Positions 8,917 to 17,816 of a DNA stretch of 64,000 nt are shown here, piece by piece (the stretch's first letter is position 1; every line of letters begins with the position of its first letter). The DNA lies in assembly GCA_947494565.1 (NCBI GenBank), contig CANLVG010000007.1, forward strand, positions 62,001-126,000. Reading direction: 5' to 3'. The DNA is from an uncultured Flavobacteriaceae bacterium (GTDB taxonomy: Bacteria; Bacteroidota; Bacteroidia; Flavobacteriales; Flavobacteriaceae). Below the pieces are notes generated by a model. It saw only the letters and a program-made list of their open reading frames with translations. It had not been told where the DNA came from and searched no databases. A program made the position numbers and the translations under genes.

Positions 8917-9375
8917 CTGTTGAACAAGAAGACAAGTATGTATAATCATTGTAAACCAAAAACGATAAGACAATGCAAATATTACCGCTCTATAACATAA
9001 AATAAAGGGCATTAAAACGCCCGTTTATTAAGAACGTTATGATTGAGAATGATATTTCTTAACCTATTTTGAAGAGTTTCGTAAAACGAACATTTCTTAA
9101 AACACCCACCCATTTTCCTATTTAGTCCCTTTTTGTCGCTGTTGTATCGGTCTGGCCGAAGCGTCAAATCATCCAAAAGTTTCCGAATGATGGTAGCACG
9201 TTTGCGTTTATGAAACTGTTTTGGAGGTGTTCCCTTACTAACTGATGACCAGTTATACACGCTGAGCAGCCATGTATGTAATTTGCTATGTGAATAAAAA
9301 CTAATTTATTACATTTAATGTAAATCGCTTATTACCAATACTTCCCCCAAGAATGTAACGTATAACTATTCTATT
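8917..9375. other. intergenic: terminator, then spacer and promoter region
   Basis: After the terminator at 9001-9029 there is an 82-codon open frame on the minus strand (9012-9260) with no recognisable family; it is not called. CCAGTTATACAC at 9249-9260 recurs at 13163-13174, and both copies are followed by similar AT-rich sequence with TTACATTTAAT before a gene start. Confidence 0.45.
9001..9029 (+). terminator. rho-independent terminator of the AbgB-like gene
   Basis: AATAAAGGGC / GCCCGTTTATT hairpin with loop ATTAAAAC. The A-run and T-run pair as in a bidirectional terminator. Confidence 0.7.
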
Positions 9376-10689
9376 ATGGGGTACTACAGCATCTTTTCGA
9401 ATTTATTTTTTATCCTGGTATTCGTTACCGGAATGGTTTCTCAACAAGACAAATCCCTTAAAACAGTTGACACCCAAGTGATTCATGCAGGTGCCCTGAT
9501 CGCTGTTGAAAAAGGCCAGGTTATCAATGACGTTGTTATCGTCATTGAAGGGAAGAAAATCGTAAAAATTGAAAAGGGCAGTGCAAAGACGAAATACAAC
9601 CCTATCATCGACTTATCCGAGTACACGATACTTCCCGGTTTGATCGACTGTCATTCGCACCTGACAAGCCCGTATTTCGACACCTCCATTGATGCTTATG
9701 AGATGGCCATCGCATCCTATGGTGTTTTAGGAACAGTATACGCTAAAAAAACGCTTGAAGCTGGTTTTACAAGCGTACGTGACGTCGGAGGTGTATTTTA
9801 TAGTGATGTTGCCCTTCGTGATGCCATCCATAACGATTGGATTCCCGGCCCGCGCATGTATGTAAGCGGCAAGGCCTTAACGATGACAGGGGGACATGGC
9901 GCATGGGGCAATTGGTTGGCACCGCATATGAAGCTAGAGCCCAACCCCGGATTTCCGGCAGATGGTGAAGATGAAGTCAGAAAACAAACCAGGACCCTCA
10001 TCAAAAATGGAGTTGACCTGATTAAAATTAATGCTACGGGTGGCTTTGGCACATCCAAATCAATTCCTGGGGCGGCATCCTTTACTATCGAAGAAATGAA
10101 GGCCGCGGTTCAAGAAGCGAATAAAAATGGCTTGAAGGTAGCTGCACATGCGCATGGCGCTGATGGTATTAAAAATGCTATAAAGGCCGGCGTGAATTCC
10201 ATAGAACACGGCACTTTTTTAGATGACGAATCTGTACAATCAATGAAAAACCAGAAGGTATACCTGGTGATGGATTTATTGGCCGCCCACTATGAGCTTA
10301 TTGAAAAAAACGACGATTTCAGTGACAAAAAAACAAACCTGAACAATCAAGAGATGTTTCAAAAGCTTTCGGGCAACTTCAACAAGGCATATACCCAAGG
10401 CGTGAAAATGGCCTTTGGAACCGACTCGGGCATCTACCCACATGGAAGAAATGCGGAACAGTTCAATTTGATGGTCAAAGCAGGAATGACTGAAATGGAT
10501 GCCCTAAGATCGGCTACGATAATTGCAGCGGAGCTTATCGGTATTGAAGACAAGACCGGAAGTATCGAAGAAGGAAAATGGGCCGACCTCATAGCCGTTA
10601 AGGGCAATCCACTGGAGGATATCTCGCTCTTGGAAAAAGTCGAATTTGTAATGAAAGAGGGGAAGATTTATAAATCACCTATACAATGA
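9376..10689 (+). CDS. secreted amidohydrolase (imidazolonepropionase-like)
   Basis: 437 residues with a signal sequence (FFILVFVTGMVSQQ). It is a metal-dependent amidohydrolase of the group that includes Xaa-Pro dipeptidase-like and imidazolonepropionase-like enzymes. Binuclear-site motifs are all present: GLIDCHSHLTS, LIKINATGG (carbamylated Lys), VAAHAHG, SIEHGTF, AFGTDSG. The C-terminal GSIEEGKWADLIAV strand closes the beta-sandwich. The likely substrate is a peptide or cyclic amide in the periplasm. The stop overlaps the next start (ATGA at 10686-10689), so translation is coupled. Confidence 0.85.
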   Translation: MGYYSIFSNLFFILVFVTGMVSQQDKSLKTVDTQVIHAGALIAVEKGQVINDVVIVIEGKKIVKIEKGSAKTKYNPIIDLSEYTILPGLIDCHSHLTSPYFDTSIDAYEMAIASYGVLGTVYAKKTLEAGFTSVRDVGGVFYSDVALRDAIHNDWIPGPRMYVSGKALTMTGGHGAWGNWLAPHMKLEPNPGFPADGEDEVRKQTRTLIKNGVDLIKINATGGFGTSKSIPGAASFTIEEMKAAVQEANKNGLKVAAHAHGADGIKNAIKAGVNSIEHGTFLDDESVQSMKNQKVYLVMDLLAAHYELIEKNDDFSDKKTNLNNQEMFQKLSGNFNKAYTQGVKMAFGTDSGIYPHGRNAEQFNLMVKAGMTEMDALRSATIIAAELIGIEDKTGSIEEGKWADLIAVKGNPLEDISLLEKVEFVMKEGKIYKSPIQ

Positions 10690-11468
10690 AAATACACCTT
10701 TCAGCTGTAGTATTGATAATGGTATGCAAAACCAGTATTTGGATGGCATCCGCGCAAAATTCGATTACCCCAGATGCTCTTGAGATCACGACCCAACTTA
10801 CGTTTATCAAAGTCGAAGAAGCCGATACATCAAAGTTTGAGACTGCGCTGTCTCGTTTGGCCACATTGGCCCAAGAAAGCGAACTGCCAGAAGATTTTGA
10901 TTGGTTGGTATATGAATCCGATGAAAAAGAGTATTTGATTATAAGCTTTAGTAACGGCTTGGACGATGTGCTCAAGTTGGACGATTACCAAACTGCATTT
11001 CAGAAGTGCGACGAAAAAGTCGCCTTTGATGCTATTTTGAATTCCCTGAAAACTTGCCACTTCATAGTGACCAAAAACTTCTTGCAAGAAATGCTTTTGC
11101 CTTGGAGTACCGTAAAAGAAATAGCAACCTCAAAACATCCTTTGACAACTATGGTCGAGTATAAGGTATATCCGAACAATCGTGATAAATTCGATGACTA
11201 CACCCGACAACTGGTAAAACTTTTAAAAGAAACGGAGTACCCCTATCCTCTTGAGGGTAATCGGGGTGCCTTTGGGGCATATAGCAGTCTATTTCATATT
11301 TGGTTTTATGATTCGGGCATGAATGAAGGCATTTATGAAAATATCGAAAAATGGATGACTAAAAAGGGAAAGTCCAACGAATATGAAAGCATTGGAAAAT
11401 CCATTGCGAAAGTGGTCATTTCCCAAAAAGAGTGCCATCTGGTATACCATCCGAAAATGAGTTATTGA
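10686..11468 (+). CDS. secreted protein of unknown function between two amidohydrolases
   Basis: 260 residues with a signal peptide (VLIMVCKTSIWMASAQ). The mature part appears to be two alpha/beta repeats, each with an FIKVEEADTSKFETAL- or VEYKVYPNNRDKFDDY-like start. This resembles dimeric alpha-beta-barrel (ABM/NIPSNAP-like) domains, though no family can be named with certainty. It is coupled by ATGA to the amidohydrolase before it and lies 11 bp before the one after it, which suggests an accessory role in the same periplasmic pathway. Confidence 0.55.
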   Translation: MKIHLSAVVLIMVCKTSIWMASAQNSITPDALEITTQLTFIKVEEADTSKFETALSRLATLAQESELPEDFDWLVYESDEKEYLIISFSNGLDDVLKLDDYQTAFQKCDEKVAFDAILNSLKTCHFIVTKNFLQEMLLPWSTVKEIATSKHPLTTMVEYKVYPNNRDKFDDYTRQLVKLLKETEYPYPLEGNRGAFGAYSSLFHIWFYDSGMNEGIYENIEKWMTKKGKSNEYESIGKSIAKVVISQKECHLVYHPKMSY

Positions 11469-11479
11469 AAATCATAAAT

Positions 11480-12862
11480 ATGAGAACACTTTTAAGAATA
11501 GGAGCTTTTATGCTTCTGATAACGTCTTTTGTTGTTGGAACTACGTGTAAAGATGCACAGGACGAAAGGTCAAATTATGACCTGATCATCTCCAAAGTCA
11601 ACCTGATCGATGGCACGGGGAAAGACCTACAAGAAAATGTGAATGTCTATATCAAGGATTCCAAAATCTCAAAAATAGATACGGGCGCTATCGAATCAAA
11701 TGAGCTAAAGAACGTAATCAATGGAGCGGGCAAATATCTTATCCCCGGCTTATTTGACTGTCACGCACATACCTCTTCCGAGCCATCCTATATAGCCAAA
11801 TTCGTCCATTTTGGTGTGACCTCTATTTTCATCCCCGGGGGGAGTCGAAGCACCAATTCGTTTTACAAGAAAATGCGTGCTATGGGAAATCAAGATTCCA
11901 TTCCAGCTCCCAGGACATTCCACACAAGCCAACACTTTACCATGGAAGGTCGGCATCCGGTCAAAACCTATAGTTCGTCAAATTGGGTTGAAGGGGAAAC
12001 GGTGTATTTATTGCGAGAGGTTGACGAAATAGCGGGCCTAGTCAAACAAATGGCCCAACAACCCATTCTAGGGATCAAGTTAACTATTGAAGAGGGCCCA
12101 CATCCGCCCGTGGTAGAACGCATGCCACAAGCTTTTATAGATCAGGTGCAAAAGGAAGCAGAAAAAAATAATCTTGAGGTCTATGCACACATAAGTGACA
12201 ATGTAGAATTGGAAATGGCCGTAAAAGCCAATATCAATAATCTGGTACATTTTACTGGGGTCGACCTTGACTTTGTTCGCGACAGTAGCCTTGTGTCAAA
12301 AATATACAAGGATAGTATCAATTGGGTGACCACTTTAATGCTTGACAAGAGTTTTCTGTACCCACTGCACCCCGAATGGGCGGAAGATCCACACATTCAA
12401 GATTTGTATCAGTCGGAGACTTTTGAAGCTCTCAACGATTCAAGCTATGTTTTTCGCGCCAACGATTACATCACTTTTATGAAGGACTATTTGAATACCG
12501 ATACCCTGACCTTGAAAGACGCCGTTCAATTTCAGGTAGACGATATCAAGGTACTGATGCAAAATGGGGTCAACATGGTACTGGGAACGGACACGGGCAA
12601 CACATTTATTCTTCAAGGATATAGTTTGCATGAAGAAATGCAACTCTTAGAATTAGGGGGTATGCCTCCTATGGACATCATCAAAATGGGCACCTTAAAT
12701 GCCGCTAAAATGATGAAAGCCGAAGACCGTCTAGGCTCTATCGAAGTGGGTAAATTGGCCGATATGGTCCTTTTGGACGCGAACCCCTTAGTGTCCATTA
12801 CGAATACCCTAAAAATAAATAGCGTGTTTAAAAATGGTCAAGCCCAAACTCGGATCGAATGA
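11480..12862 (+). CDS. exported amidohydrolase
   Basis: The start at ATG 11480 removes an unlikely 16-residue extension and puts the gene 11 bp after its neighbour. The N terminus is hydrophobic (IGAFMLLITSFVVGTTC); a lipobox is possible but not canonical. Metal motifs are GLFDCHAHTSS, GIKLTIEEG, VYAHISD, LVHFTG and VLGTDTG, as in the gene two positions upstream but diverged. The C terminus is GSIEVGKLADMVLLDANPL. It is the third member of the operon. A duplicated function on a related substrate is inferred. Confidence 0.85.
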   Translation: MRTLLRIGAFMLLITSFVVGTTCKDAQDERSNYDLIISKVNLIDGTGKDLQENVNVYIKDSKISKIDTGAIESNELKNVINGAGKYLIPGLFDCHAHTSSEPSYIAKFVHFGVTSIFIPGGSRSTNSFYKKMRAMGNQDSIPAPRTFHTSQHFTMEGRHPVKTYSSSNWVEGETVYLLREVDEIAGLVKQMAQQPILGIKLTIEEGPHPPVVERMPQAFIDQVQKEAEKNNLEVYAHISDNVELEMAVKANINNLVHFTGVDLDFVRDSSLVSKIYKDSINWVTTLMLDKSFLYPLHPEWAEDPHIQDLYQSETFEALNDSSYVFRANDYITFMKDYLNTDTLTLKDAVQFQVDDIKVLMQNGVNMVLGTDTGNTFILQGYSLHEEMQLLELGGMPPMDIIKMGTLNAAKMMKAEDRLGSIEVGKLADMVLLDANPLVSITNTLKINSVFKNGQAQTRIE

Positions 12863-13266
12863 CGAATGGAAGGTCTTCGACAACTGTGAAAAGTGTACGA
12901 ATCAAGTTCGGTAAATGGAACAATTTACCGCTCCAAGTTTAACTTCTCAAGGTTCAATTAAACGTATGACCACTTCATTGTACAAATGCAATTGATCCCG
13001 TGGGGGCCATTCCTATCCGCGTGCCAAACTATTTGAGAGCCATAAGGGAATGAAGTCCCATCAAACCGATGACTTTCTTGTAGCACTTTAAAGCGCATTG
13101 CTATTCCCGTTCAAGAAAAAAGCCAAGGAAAAGATTGGGTAAATTACCGTTCAATTATGCAGCCAGTTATACACTTTCTGAAGCCATTCATACAATAATA
13201 TATTGTTAATCAAATATTTACATTTAATTTGACACAGCTTTTATGGGAATATAAAACTTGGATCAA
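12863..13266. other. intergenic, hairpin and second CCAGTTATACAC copy
   Basis: A perfect 8-bp hairpin CGGTAAAT-GGAACA-ATTTACCG lies at 12909-12930 without a T-tract. The stretch at about 13160-13245 resembles 9247-9335 (shared CCAGTTATACAC, AGCCAT and TTACATTTAAT). No gene is supported. Confidence 0.45.
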
Positions 13267-13677
13267 ATGGAATGGAAAACGAACTCTATATCAAAAATCC
13301 CCTTTCTTTTGATAGCGATTATGTGCATGACGTGTTCATCGTCGGATGATGGCGCCATAGAAGAACCTCAGAGCGGGGAAATCGATCAAGCTCTTGTAGG
13401 CACTTGGATAGGCACTATTGACGGCGGTCTTGGCGAGGCTGAGATTGTCATTGATCTAAAAAGTGACGGAACCATGTCCGGTGAAGGAGCCGATTCCCCA
13501 TATTGCCCATTGAACGGGAAATGGGAAGTGAAAGAATCTTCTTTTATAGCAAAAGGAAATGATACCTGTGATGGCACTGCTGTCACATTAACTGCGCCCT
13601 ATTCCCAAACGGAATTAAAAGGGAGATGGAATGCGTCGAGCGGAAATACAGGTACTTTTTCAGTAAAAAAGGAATAG
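13267..13677 (+). CDS. small lipoprotein, lipocalin-like
   Basis: 136 residues from ATG 13267. Signal and lipobox end at IAIMCMTC-SSSDD, so it is a membrane-anchored lipoprotein. The mature part has GTWIGTIDG, SDGTMSGEGADSPYC and GKWEVKESSF, the alternating-strand pattern of lipocalin-like or META-like small beta-barrels. The two Cys (in SPYCPLNG and NDTCDG) could form a disulfide. No specific function can be given. It is a single gene, separate from the MBL gene that follows. Confidence 0.6.
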   Translation: MEWKTNSISKIPFLLIAIMCMTCSSSDDGAIEEPQSGEIDQALVGTWIGTIDGGLGEAEIVIDLKSDGTMSGEGADSPYCPLNGKWEVKESSFIAKGNDTCDGTAVTLTAPYSQTELKGRWNASSGNTGTFSVKKE

Positions 13678-13771
13678 CACTCGGCGATTGCCCATTCCCG
13701 ATTCTTTCCTAAATTCGAGAAAGTTTGGAAGGGTCCCTCAAAAAAATAAAACCAAACACAGATGCTATCCG

Positions 13772-14650
13772 ATGGTATTTAAGTTGACGTTAAACCTTAT
13801 CGTATTCCTATCGTGTCTTTTCGTGCTTCAATCTGGCAGTCCTGAATATGATAAATTAGCTGACGACCAAAAGAATACAAACCAAAAATTAGATTCAAGG
13901 AGAAATGCATATCGTGATAGTTTAAAGATCTCCTATATCGGTAATATGGGGGTATTGATAGGTTGTGATGATCGGCACATTCTCATTGATGCGCTACACA
14001 AAAAGTATAAACCAGACTATGTATTTCCTTCCAAAGGCACTGTGCAAAAATTGATAAATGGAGATTCAGGTATTGACATTGCTCTAGTAACGCATCATCA
14101 TAAAGACCATTTTGATGCAGTGTTGGTCAGTGACTATTTGAAGGAAAATGATAGATCAATCGTGCTAGGTTCTCCGCAAGTGACAGAAGCAATTGCCCCA
14201 AATTCCAAGGAGATATCATTTTCGAATAGAATAAAGGAAATCGCCTATGATGGGGAAATGCATACGATACTACATGATGAAATAGAAATACGAGCCTTCA
14301 AATGCCCTCATGTAAATGCTACACGACACCGTTCAGTTCAAAATATTGCCTACATCATTAAAATCAAGGGGTATTCGGTATTGCATGTCGGGGATACCAA
14401 TTGGGATACCGCTAGATCAAGTTTTAAAGCTCAAAATGTAATCGATGAAAAATTTGATGCCGTGGTACTTCCGTATTGGATGCTACTCGATAAAAGTTCA
14501 CAAAAGGAAGTTTTAGAATCCTTGACAACAAAACAAATCATAGCAACGCATATTCCTCCATTTCTTGACGACGCAGAGAAGAAAGCTCTATTGGCCAATC
14601 ATGCCAATATCGTTTTATTTGACGTTCTAGGTAAGCAAATTACGCTCTGA
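13772..14650 (+). CDS. MBL-fold metallo-hydrolase, exported
   Basis: ATG at 13772 gives a 292-residue protein with a hydrophobic leader (LTLNLIVFLSCLFVLQSG). The metallo-beta-lactamase fold is clear: LVTHHHKDHFD (HxHxDH), CPHVNATRH, LHVGDTNWD and the late ATHIPP. It resembles the UlaG-like/RomA-like branch that hydrolyses phosphodiester or lactone bonds, but the substrate is not readable. An earlier in-frame start at 13688 would add a non-signal extension and is less likely. Confidence 0.75.
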   Translation: MVFKLTLNLIVFLSCLFVLQSGSPEYDKLADDQKNTNQKLDSRRNAYRDSLKISYIGNMGVLIGCDDRHILIDALHKKYKPDYVFPSKGTVQKLINGDSGIDIALVTHHHKDHFDAVLVSDYLKENDRSIVLGSPQVTEAIAPNSKEISFSNRIKEIAYDGEMHTILHDEIEIRAFKCPHVNATRHRSVQNIAYIIKIKGYSVLHVGDTNWDTARSSFKAQNVIDEKFDAVVLPYWMLLDKSSQKEVLESLTTKQIIATHIPPFLDDAEKKALLANHANIVLFDVLGKQITL

Positions 14651-15034
14651 ACAGTCTTGATCACAACACAGTGACAGTAAACGTCGGCATACATTTGAGC
14701 TAATAGTAATGAAAAAATTGGTGACACGGTCCGATGTTGTTCGAATCACAAAGTGTAATCAGGATAGCAATTGCCAGCTTGACTAATGATAAAGGCCTGA
14801 AGGAAGTGTCCTAGTTCGCGTCAGGGTTATGGATAAAATGATACGTTCAAAAGTTCAGTCTTAAATTTAATTAGAGAAAAGATACAATCGTTTTTCTTTT
14901 GGCCTTGTAGATAGATTCAAGTAATTGAGCCAGCCGCGCTGTTGTTCCAATAGCATACAGGGCATAGGTTTTTCTTTTTCGAAATTTATCGGCTAAATAA
15001 GTATCTTTAGGGTAACAACCATCCAGTTTCGAGC
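14651..15034. other. intergenic, contains an integrase relic
   Basis: No intact gene. The right half holds the relic described at 14874-14995. The left half has only short open frames and a GTTCGAATC motif at 14739-14747 that does not fold into a tRNA arm. Confidence 0.5.
14874..14995 (-). pseudogene. fragment of a second tyrosine integrase
   Basis: Minus-strand translation KFRKRKTYALYAIGTTARLA and following QLLESIYKAKRKTIVSF aligns to KFRRRKTSKLYDIKITEQLA and QILEIYLHGKKKSDYIF of the integrase at 3637-4856, and the DNA is also visibly similar to 3935-4045. Only about 40 residues of the catalytic domain remain, without the RHR box or Tyr. It points to an earlier element at this site. Confidence 0.65.
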
Positions 15035-16882
15035 ATGTCCGAAATTCAAACCAAGCTTCCGGCATTTCTGAAAAAAGTCCCCTTCTTTTCCGAAGTTTCC
15101 AAGACTTCGTTGATTACGTTATGCGAACATATTGAATTGCATGATTTTTATAAGAATGATCCTATTGTTGTCAAGGGTGATGTCGGTGATGCCATGTATG
15201 TCATTCTTGAGGGAGAAGTGAAAGTACATGAAAATCAGTACGATTTCGGTACCTTAAGAAAGGAAGAGTGCTTTGGAGAATACGCACTTATCGATGACGA
15301 TAGGCGGTCCGCTTCCGTGACGGCCCTCAGGGAAACCCAGGTTGCAAAGATAGATAGGGTGCACTTTCTCGATCTGATGAAAGGTGATCAGGGGTTTTCC
15401 CAGGGAATACTCTCAGTGATGATCAAACGTCATCGTGAATTGGATGCCACCCAAGAACAATTGGCGAATTCCAAAAAATTAGTGGAACAGGCAAACGGTA
15501 AAATGAGCGGACTCATCAATGGCGCTATGGACGCCATTATCATGTTCGATTCCAGGTTTCGCATCATCTTGACAAATCCTTCTGCGGATACGATACTACA
15601 AAATGATGATACACTTCAGCGCAACATACTTTTTTTCTTTGATGAAGCTAGTGCCGAACTCATTGAAGCTCTCGTAAAATCGGGACTCGAAGGCGATGAA
15701 AAAGCCATCAACAACTACTTGCCGAATATTGTTAAGGTCATCGGTTCAGATGAAAAGGAGACCTTGAACGAAGGTACGATCAGTAGATATGGTGAAGGTG
15801 ATGAAACATATTATACGCTAATTCTAAGGAATATCGACGAACGCCTCGCAGCTCAAGACACCATTAGTCTTTTGACCAATCAGACCGAATATTTGGCCGA
15901 GGAAATACAGGAATTGACCAGCAGCTACGGAATTATCGCAGAAGATTCAGGTATGGTCGACGTACTCAATTCGATTGAACAAGTCGCGCAGACTGACGCC
16001 ACGGTCTTGATTAACGGAGAAACCGGTACAGGTAAGGAATTGGTCGCCAGGGCGATTCATCAAGCTAGTCCTAGAAATGATAAACCACTTATTCGAATAA
16101 ATTGTGGTGCCATTCCGGCGAACTTGATCGAGAGCGAATTGTTCGGCCATGAGAAAGGAGCCTTTACAGGAGCTACGGCAAGTCGCAGAGGGCGCTTTTT
16201 ATTGGCTGATAAAGGAACCATCTTTTTAGATGAGATCGGTGAAATGCCTTTAGACTTACAACCTAAATTGTTACGCATTATTCAAGAAGGGGAATTCGAC
16301 CCGGTTGGAAGTTCGGAAACCATAAAAGTAGATGTTCGGATTATCGCGGCAACACATCGAGACCTGTTGCGCTTCTCCAAGGAAGGAAAGTTTCGAGAAG
16401 ACCTCTATTATCGTCTAAACGTTTTTCCTATTGTGGTTCCACCATTACGGGAAAGGGGTGATGACATCTACTTGATCGCTCAGGAAATCATGGGCCAATT
16501 TTCTGCCAAATTGAATAAAAATGTAAAACCTCTGACGGAGGCGGACAAAGCGTTGCTATCACGCTACAATTGGCCGGGTAACGTTAGGGAACTTCAAAAC
16601 ATTATTGAGCGAGCAGTAATCATAGCGAAAGATAGAAACATCGACTGGAACACTTTGATTCCCAAATCTTCCGAAGATGGTGCTATGCAGGTTGAATCAA
16701 AAACGGAAAAAATCTACTCCGCCGAGGAAATGATCAAACTCGAACGCGAGAACATTCTTCGCGCGCTCAGGAAGACCAAGTGGAAAATATCGGGAAGAAA
16801 TGGGGCGGCGGCCATTCTCCAATTAAAGCCCACGACGCTTACTTCCAAGATCAAGGCCTTGAACATCGAAAGGCCGATATAA
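15035..16882 (+). CDS. sigma-54-dependent activator with cyclic-nucleotide-binding and PAS domains
   Basis: 615 residues. Domains: cNMP-binding beta-roll (about 15-130) with the phosphate-binding cassette [16 protein letters not shown], keeping Glu and Arg; a PAS-like domain (about 155-270, [17 protein letters not shown]); AAA+ sigma-54 interaction domain (about 305-535) with Walker [15 protein letters not shown], Walker [10 protein letters not shown] and the R-finger region [14 protein letters not shown]; Fis-type HTH at the end ([20 protein letters not shown]). It should bind upstream sites and open a sigma-54 promoter in response to a cyclic nucleotide and/or a PAS ligand. The next gene has exactly such sites upstream. 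Confidence 0.92.
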   Translation: MSEIQTKLPAFLKKVPFFSEVSKTSLITLCEHIELHDFYKNDPIVVKGDVGDAMYVILEGEVKVHENQYDFGTLRKEECFGEYALIDDDRRSASVTALRETQVAKIDRVHFLDLMKGDQGFSQGILSVMIKRHRELDATQEQLANSKKLVEQANGKMSGLINGAMDAIIMFDSRFRIILTNPSADTILQNDDTLQRNILFFFDEASAELIEALVKSGLEGDEKAINNYLPNIVKVIGSDEKETLNEGTISRYGEGDETYYTLILRNIDERLAAQDTISLLTNQTEYLAEEIQELTSSYGIIAEDSGMVDVLNSIEQVAQTDATVLINGETGTGKELVARAIHQASPRNDKPLIRINCGAIPANLIESELFGHEKGAFTGATASRRGRFLLADKGTIFLDEIGEMPLDLQPKLLRIIQEGEFDPVGSSETIKVDVRIIAATHRDLLRFSKEGKFREDLYYRLNVFPIVVPPLRERGDDIYLIAQEIMGQFSAKLNKNVKPLTEADKALLSRYNWPGNVRELQNIIERAVIIAKDRNIDWNTLIPKSSEDGAMQVESKTEKIYSAEEMIKLERENILRALRKTKWKISGRNGAAAILQLKPTTLTSKIKALNIERPI

Positions 16883-17007
16883 TATCTCGACTGCATTTGA
16901 ATTGCGTATTGACCTTGGCCATGCACTCTTATGGCATTGGTCAGCTCATCTGACCTCTCCGCTATGACCATCAAATGTCGGTACTAAAAATATGCCATTG
17001 GATATTC

Positions 17008-17060
17008 CACGAAATCTCGTAAATATACTAACGATATTTCGTGAATACTTGAAATATCGT
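17008..17060. promoter_or_regulatory. three phased half-sites, candidate enhancer (UAS)
   Basis: The half-site GAAATMTCGT occurs at 17011-17020 (+), 17031-17040 (- strand, read ACGATATTTC) and 17051-17060 (+). Starts are exactly 20 bp apart, two helical turns. The first two form CACGAAATCTCGT / ACGATATTTCGTG, a 13-bp inverted repeat with one mismatch. The last two form a perfect 10-bp inverted repeat with a 10-bp spacer. They lie about 60-110 bp upstream of the sigma-54-like promoter and just after the activator gene, the usual geometry of an enhancer-binding-protein site. Confidence 0.7.
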
Positions 17061-17118
17061 AATATCTTGAAAGCAATTTTTATTATTTAATGAACTGATA
17101 ATCAATAGTTTGAATGGT

Positions 17119-17134
17119 TTGGCACGAGGATGGT
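17119..17134 (+). promoter_or_regulatory. sigma-54-like -24/-12 promoter of osmC
   Basis: TTGGCACG AGGA TGGT. The -24 half matches the consensus TTGGCACG at all eight positions. The -12 half TTGC is matched at two of four positions, in the correct spacing. It is about 47 bp before the osmC ATG. Confidence 0.55.
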
Positions 17135-17180
17135 AATAGACCTGGCAGCAATAATGCTAAACAATTTAAATTTTATTAAA

Positions 17181-17732
17181 ATGATTACAACAGCAAACAT
17201 TAAAAACGGAGTAAACGTAGACCAATTAGTAGAAACCATTGGTGCAGTTCAAGGAAATCCTGAATTGGCGAAATTCGAGTTCAGAACAAAAAACAATTGG
17301 ATCGAAGGCGGTCATTGTGTATCGAGTATGAAGAGCTTTTACGGTGTGGGTCAGGAAGACACTACACGTAAAGAGACCTTTACCATGGAGTGTGATCACC
17401 CGAACGTTTTGTTAGGAGAAGACAAGGCCGCTACACCTGCAGAAGTGGTGTTGCACGCTTTGGGTTCTTGTTTGACAGGTGCAATGGTGTACCATGCCGC
17501 TGCAAACGGAATCGAAATCGAAGGCGCTGAATCTTCTCTAAAGGGAGGATGTGATTTGCACGGTTTCCTTGGTTTGGACCCTGAGGTGCGAAAAGGTTTT
17601 GACGGTATCACGGTTCGCTTAAAAGTGAAATCGGATGCTTCTGAGGAGCAATTGCTAAACTTGGCGAAGTTTTCCCCGGTTTTTGATATCATTTCAAACC
17701 CTACTCCGGTTGCTATCGAAATCGTAAAGTAA
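17181..17732 (+). CDS. OsmC family protein
   Basis: 183 residues from ATG 17181; an upstream in-frame start at 17130 would overlap the promoter. OsmC/Ohr fold, normally a thiol-dependent peroxidase. The conserved Cys in HALGSCLTGAMVYHA is present, and MECDHP and the GGCDLHGFLG loop supply further Cys. The usual second catalytic Cys (CPV box) is Ser here (AKFSPVFDIISNPTPV), as in a known OsmC branch of unclear activity. Classical Cys-Cys peroxide reduction is therefore not assured. Its upstream region suggests sigma-54 control by the adjacent activator. A strong terminator follows. Confidence 0.85.
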   Translation: MITTANIKNGVNVDQLVETIGAVQGNPELAKFEFRTKNNWIEGGHCVSSMKSFYGVGQEDTTRKETFTMECDHPNVLLGEDKAATPAEVVLHALGSCLTGAMVYHAAANGIEIEGAESSLKGGCDLHGFLGLDPEVRKGFDGITVRLKVKSDASEEQLLNLAKFSPVFDIISNPTPVAIEIVK

Positions 17733-17740
17733 GACTGCTA

Positions 17741-17780
17741 AAAAAGGCCGCCCGAAAAATGGGTGGCCTTTTTTATTTTT
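17741..17780 (+). terminator. rho-independent terminator of osmC
   Basis: AAAAAGGCCGCCC / GGGTGGCCTTTTT stem (one G-T pair) with loop GAAAAAT, then a T run. It separates osmC from the PFOR gene, so the latter needs its own promoter or read-through. Confidence 0.8.
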
Positions 17781-17816
17781 TAAGCACCAAACAATAAACA
17801 CCCAATCATAGTCAAA

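Larger units (their letters stand above)
16883..17180. other. regulatory intergenic region upstream of osmC
   Basis: About 300 bp holding the phased half-sites and the -24/-12-like promoter annotated separately. No gene is present. Confidence 0.7.

Noticed and set aside
9012-9260. 82-codon minus-strand open frame after the AbgB-like gene
   Set aside because: No family, no signal, overlaps the terminator and a shared upstream motif; could be a remnant but not supported as a gene.
14739-14747. GTTCGAATC, resembling a tRNA T loop
   Set aside because: The flanking bases do not form a 5-bp T stem and no acceptor or anticodon arm fits.
17130-17180. Longer start for the OsmC gene at GTG/ATG upstream
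   Set aside because: It would begin inside the -24/-12-like promoter and add residues not typical of the family.
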